Shown here: positions 13,637 to 16,039 of the stretch, one piece after another
Numbering within the stretch: the first letter of the stretch is position 1
Layout: every line of letters starts with the position of its first letter
DNA from: Oscillospiraceae bacterium
GTDB taxonomy: Bacteria > Bacillota > Clostridia > Oscillospirales > Oscillospiraceae
Reading direction: 5' to 3'
DNA: 16,039 bases
NCBI GenBank assembly: GCA_016295225.1
Contig: JAEDLP010000033.1
Coordinates: 1 to 16,039, forward strand
Notes under the pieces: model-generated
What the model was told of the DNA's origin: nothing
Database searches by the model: none
The model's input: only the letters and a program-made list of their open reading frames with translations
Program-made: the position numbers and the translations under genes

Positions 13637-14596
13637 ATGAACTGCAAGTTAAGACCCTGGCGGCTGTCAGACGCAAAGAACTTGGCTGCCGCCTTAAACA
13701 ACGAAAAAATTCTAAACAACCTCCGGGACGGCCTGCCCTTTCCTTACACGGAACAGGACGCGGCGGCGTATATCAGCGTCACACTGTCCGCCGACCCGAA
13801 TGAGGTCTTTGCCTATGCCATCACGGTGGATGATCGCGCCGTAGGCAGCATCGGTGCCTTCCGTCAGGGGAATATCCACACCCAATCCGCCGAGCTGGGC
13901 TACTATCTCGCGGAGGAATATTGGGGCCGGGGCATCATGACCGATGCCATCCGCCAGCTCTGCGGTATCATCTTCAAGAACACGGACATTCTGCGTATCT
14001 ATGCCGAGCCATTCGCCTATAACATCGGCTCCCGCAGGGCCCTGGAAAAAGCGGGATTTACCCGGGAGGGGATCATGAAAAGCAACGCCGTGAAGAACGG
14101 CAAGGTGGTAGACATGACCCTGTACAGCCTGACCCGCAGCCTGGACCCCTACCCGGTCCGAAGACTCGGCCCGGAGGAGATCCCGGAAGCGCTGGATCTC
14201 TGCTGGCGGGTCTTTCTGGCGTTTGAAGCCCCGGATTATGCCCCCGAGGGCGTCGCCGCCTTCCGGGCCAGCCTGGATGACCGGGCGCGGACCCGGAGTT
14301 TAACATTCTATGGGGCTTTTGACAACGAAAAACTGGTGGGGGTCCTCTGTATGCGGGCCCCCCAGCACATCGGCGGGTTTTTCGTGGACGCAGCCTATCA
14401 CCGCCGTGGGATTGGCAAACGACTGTTTGAGGCCATGCGGCAGGACTACGTCCATCCGACGTTCACCGTCAATTCCTCCCCCTATGCGGTAGAAGTCTAC
14501 CGCCATCTTGGCTTTGTCTCCACGGATACTGAACAGGTCACCGACGGCCTGCGCTACACACCCATGGTCTTTTCCAAAGGGAGGTCGGACCCGTGA
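13637..14596 (+). CDS. Tandem GNAT N-acetyltransferase
   Basis: A 319-residue protein with two GNAT domains. The first (1-165) is RimJ/RimL-like: it begins CKLRPWRLSDAKNLAAALNN and has the acetyl-CoA loop AEEYWGRGIMTDAI (about 92-105) and the conserved N-x-x-S-R-R-ALEKAGF segment. The second (about 170-319) has the acetyl-CoA loop DAAYHRRGIGKRLF (about 251-264) and ends YRHLGFVSTD...YTPMVFSK, close to small stand-alone GNAT proteins. Both loops look intact, so both halves may be active. The acceptors are unknown. The start at 13637 is preceded by ACCGGAGG, 15 bases after the flavodoxin stop. Confidence 0.9.
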   Translation: MNCKLRPWRLSDAKNLAAALNNEKILNNLRDGLPFPYTEQDAAAYISVTLSADPNEVFAYAITVDDRAVGSIGAFRQGNIHTQSAELGYYLAEEYWGRGIMTDAIRQLCGIIFKNTDILRIYAEPFAYNIGSRRALEKAGFTREGIMKSNAVKNGKVVDMTLYSLTRSLDPYPVRRLGPEEIPEALDLCWRVFLAFEAPDYAPEGVAAFRASLDDRARTRSLTFYGAFDNEKLVGVLCMRAPQHIGGFFVDAAYHRRGIGKRLFEAMRQDYVHPTFTVNSSPYAVEVYRHLGFVSTDTEQVTDGLRYTPMVFSKGRSDP

Positions 14597-14694
14597 GCCA
14601 GCGCATCGTCCTCGTCCGCCCGGTTCAGCGGATCTTCACGGGGTGCCGGGAACGTCTGGACGCAAAGCCCTACAAAAATATTGTGCGCCAGTGA
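14593..14694 (+). CDS. Possible 33-residue peptide coupled to the GNAT gene
   Basis: A GTG start at 14593 overlaps the GNAT stop as GTGA and opens a frame to TGA at 14692-14694, giving a small basic peptide with the end LDAKPYKNIVRQ. No family is recognised. The overlap style equals that of real genes in this window and GGGAGG stands 11 bases upstream. Against it, the length is within chance and it could be the leftover end of a decayed gene. It lies in the 180-base gap before the MerR gene. Confidence 0.3.
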   Translation: MSQRIVLVRPVQRIFTGCRERLDAKPYKNIVRQ

Positions 14695-14703
14695 AATTCT
14701 CCC

Positions 14704-14734
14704 TTGACTCTCTCATAATGGCAGGCAGTAGAAT
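14704..14734 (+). promoter_or_regulatory. MerR-type promoter (19-bp spacer)
   Basis: TTGACT at 14704-14709 and TAGAAT at 14729-14734 are separated by 19 bases. That is too long for normal sigma-A recognition and is the hallmark of promoters that MerR-family proteins untwist and activate. It precedes a merR-type gene by 42 bases, so autoregulation is likely. Confidence 0.7.
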
Positions 14735-14776
14735 GGCCCTGAGCTCAAGAAAACAGACCATCCGGAGGGATATCCC

Positions 14777-15595
14777 ATGCTGAAGATCGGAGATTTTTCA
14801 AAACTGTCCAGAGTCAGTATTCGTATGCTGCGCCATTACGACGAGATCGGGCTGATCACCCCCATCCGGGTGGACCCCGACTCGGGCTACCGCTACTACG
14901 GGGAGGATCAGCTTCCCACCGCCTTCCGAATTACCGCCCTGAAGGATATGGGCTTCGGCCTGGCCGCCATCGGGGAGATTCTGACCTGCTATGAGGAAAA
15001 GGACCTCCTGGCCCGCCACCTGCGGCTGAAGCAGGCGGAGCTTCGGGAGCTTTCCCGGCAGACGGCATATCGGCTACGGCTTCTGGACACAGCCCTGGAA
15101 CGGCTGAGAAAGGATGACGAAACCATGAAGTATGATGTAACTTTGAAAACCTTCCCGGAACGCTACGCCGCCACCCTCCGCATGCACATCCCCAACTACG
15201 AGCAGGAGGGCATGCTCTGGAACATTCTGATGGAAGAGACGGCCCAAATGGGTCTCATCCCCGACGACCCCTGCTACTGCTCCGCCGTCTTCCACGACAA
15301 GGAGTACAAGGAGGCCGACGTGGATGTGGAGGTCCAGCAGACGGTCAAGGGGAAATACCCTGATACCAGCCACGTGAAATTCGTGACCCTGCCGGAGGTC
15401 ACGGTGGCCTCCGCCATCTGCAAGGGATCCTACGAGCAGATGCCGGCCATCATGGAGGCCGTTACCGGCTGGGTGACCGCCAACGGGTATACCTTCGACG
15501 GCCCCGCCTTCAACATCTACCACGTCAGCCCCCACGAGACCTCGGACCCCAACGAGTTTGTCACCGAGGTGTGCTATCCCGTGAAAAAGAAGTGA
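14777..15595 (+). CDS. MerR-family regulator with GyrI-like ligand-binding domain (BmrR/TipA style)
   Basis: A 272-residue transcription activator. Residues 1-70 form the winged MerR DNA-binding head (LKIGDFSKLSRVSIRMLRHYDEIGLI, then DPDSGYRYY). A dimerising coiled coil spans about 76-112. Residues 114-272 are a GyrI-like/BmrR-type effector domain (YDVTLKTFPERYAATLRMHIPNYEQ... to NEFVTEVCYPVKKK) that usually binds hydrophobic drugs. AGGGATATCCC precedes the ATG. The long-spacer promoter upstream supports autoregulation, and the UvrA-like gene downstream is the natural target. Confidence 0.93.
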   Translation: MLKIGDFSKLSRVSIRMLRHYDEIGLITPIRVDPDSGYRYYGEDQLPTAFRITALKDMGFGLAAIGEILTCYEEKDLLARHLRLKQAELRELSRQTAYRLRLLDTALERLRKDDETMKYDVTLKTFPERYAATLRMHIPNYEQEGMLWNILMEETAQMGLIPDDPCYCSAVFHDKEYKEADVDVEVQQTVKGKYPDTSHVKFVTLPEVTVASAICKGSYEQMPAIMEAVTGWVTANGYTFDGPAFNIYHVSPHETSDPNEFVTEVCYPVKKK

Positions 15596-15599
15596 GCCG

Positions 15600-15644
15600 A
15601 TGGGACACGCCGAAAAGCACCGGCGTGTCCCATTTCTTCTCTTT
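15600..15644 (+). terminator. Terminator after the MerR-family gene
   Basis: A perfect 13-bp stem (15600-15612 with 15621-15633), an 8-base loop, then the T-rich TTCTTCTCTTT. It begins 5 bases after the stop codon and separates the regulator from the UvrA-like gene, which must therefore have its own promoter. Confidence 0.92.
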
Positions 15645-15650
15645 GGCAAG

Positions 15651-15686
15651 GAACGTCGAGAAAAAACGTTCTCTCCGGTGTATCAT
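15651..15686 (+). promoter_or_regulatory. Possible operator and -10 of the UvrA-like gene
   Basis: An inverted repeat GAACGT (15651-15656) / ACGTTC (15666-15671) with a 9-base A-rich centre stands just upstream of a -10-like TATCAT (15681-15686). There is no consensus -35 at 17 bases. This may be where the neighbouring MerR-type protein binds, but it does not repeat the layout of the 14704 promoter. Confidence 0.4.
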
Positions 15687-15708
15687 CCTAAGAAAGCGAG
15701 GTGATCTT

Positions 15709-16039
15709 ATGCCGCAACAGGATACCATCATCATTCGGGGCCTGAAACAGAACAACCTGAAAAATGTATCCCTTGACATTCCGAAAGGAAAAATCGTGGT
15801 CTTTACCGGGGTCTCCGGCTCCGGCAAGTCCAGCATCGTCTTCGATACCATCGCCGCCGAGAGCCAGCGGCAGATGAACGAGACCTACACCGCCTTCATG
15901 CGGGGGCGGCTGCCCAAGTACGAAAAGCCCAAGGTGGACTTGATCGAGAACCTATCCGCCTCGGTCATCGTGGACCAGTCCCGACTGGGCGGCAACGCCC
16001 GCTCCACCGTGGGCACCATCAGCGACATGTACGCCGCCC
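15709..16039 (+). CDS. UvrA-like ABC ATPase, N-terminal part (runs off the window)
   Basis: The first 110 residues of a UvrA-family protein are visible; the gene continues past the right edge. Seen: IIIRGLKQNNLKNVSLDIPKGKIVVFTG, then the Walker A loop GVSGSGKSS (about residues 36-44), DTIAAESQRQMNETYTAFMRGRLPKYEKPKVDLIENLSASVIVDQ and NARSTVGTISDMYA. Housekeeping UvrA has ...YVESLSAYARQFL... and IDQKTTSRNPRSTVGT here. The differing residues (MNETYTAFMRGRLPKYEKP, DQSRLGGNARSTVGT) and the MerR-type neighbour point to a UvrA paralogue of the drug-resistance type (class III, DrrC/UvrA2-like), not the repair enzyme. GCGAGGTGATCTT provides the ribosome site before the ATG. Confidence 0.88.
   Translation, partial: MPQQDTIIIRGLKQNNLKNVSLDIPKGKIVVFTGVSGSGKSSIVFDTIAAESQRQMNETYTAFMRGRLPKYEKPKVDLIENLSASVIVDQSRLGGNARSTVGTISDMYAA

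Noticed and set aside
1..16039. Mobile element, prophage or CRISPR content
   Set aside because: No transposase, integrase, phage or cas genes, no regularly spaced repeats, and no terminal inverted repeats or target duplications were seen; base composition looks even across genes.

Overview
The window reads as chromosomal DNA of a moderately high-GC gut-type Clostridia, most like Oscillospiraceae (Flavonifractor/Lawsonibacter/Intestinimonas relatives). The clues are strong GGAGG-type ribosome binding sites, TTGACA/TATAAT promoters, a YesM/YesN-type two-component pair, an HscC-type Hsp70, a compact PurC variant and many 4-base stop/start overlaps. The taxon is an inference from style; no marker gene here fixes it. 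I see no rRNA, tRNA, CRISPR array, insertion sequence or phage gene.

Layout. (1) 1-1887, plus strand: the tail of an unknown gene, then an HscC-like Hsp70 closed by a strong terminator. (2) 1977-2845, plus strand: a well-formed manganese expression unit with a consensus promoter, a yybP-ykoY Mn2+ riboswitch whose P1 helix competes with an intrinsic terminator, mntP (Mn2+ exporter) and a terminator shared with the convergent operon. (3) 6271-2852, minus strand: a tight four-gene operon, acyltransferase / GT8 glycosyltransferase / GT8 glycosyltransferase / acyltransferase, every junction a 4-base ATGA or GTGA overlap. It probably builds an acylated glycolipid or cell-envelope glycan; the product is unknown. 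(4) 7105-6416, minus strand: purC, with an extended -10 promoter, a hairpin-bearing leader and a terminator. (5) 7306-8185, plus strand: an EcsC-family gene with a near-consensus promoter. (6) 8190-11364, plus strand: a seven-helix sensor kinase (LytS/YesM type), its AraC-type response regulator, and a metallo-beta-lactamase-fold protein with an unusual Cys/His-rich tail. (7) 11391-14694, plus strand: a close-packed run of about eight genes: small membrane protein, PspC-domain protein, VOC protein, second small membrane protein, CDP-alcohol phosphatidyltransferase, flavodoxin-like protein, tandem-GNAT acetyltransferase and a possible 33-residue peptide. (8) 14704-16039, plus strand: a MerR/GyrI-type regulator with the 19-bp promoter spacer typical of MerR control, a terminator, and the start of a UvrA-like ABC ATPase cut by the window end.

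The least expected signal is a near-identical element (CCTATAAAA-N3-ACACATTT-N2-CTG-N-A, then CTATC) lying at exactly the same distance from the predicted -10 boxes of the sensor-kinase operon (8188-8252) and the PspC operon (11389-11453). It ties regions 6 and 7 into one candidate regulon, most simply an envelope-stress circuit in which the AraC-type regulator activates its own operon and the pspC operon. The second candidate for a new system is the acyltransferase-GT8-GT8-acyltransferase cassette.
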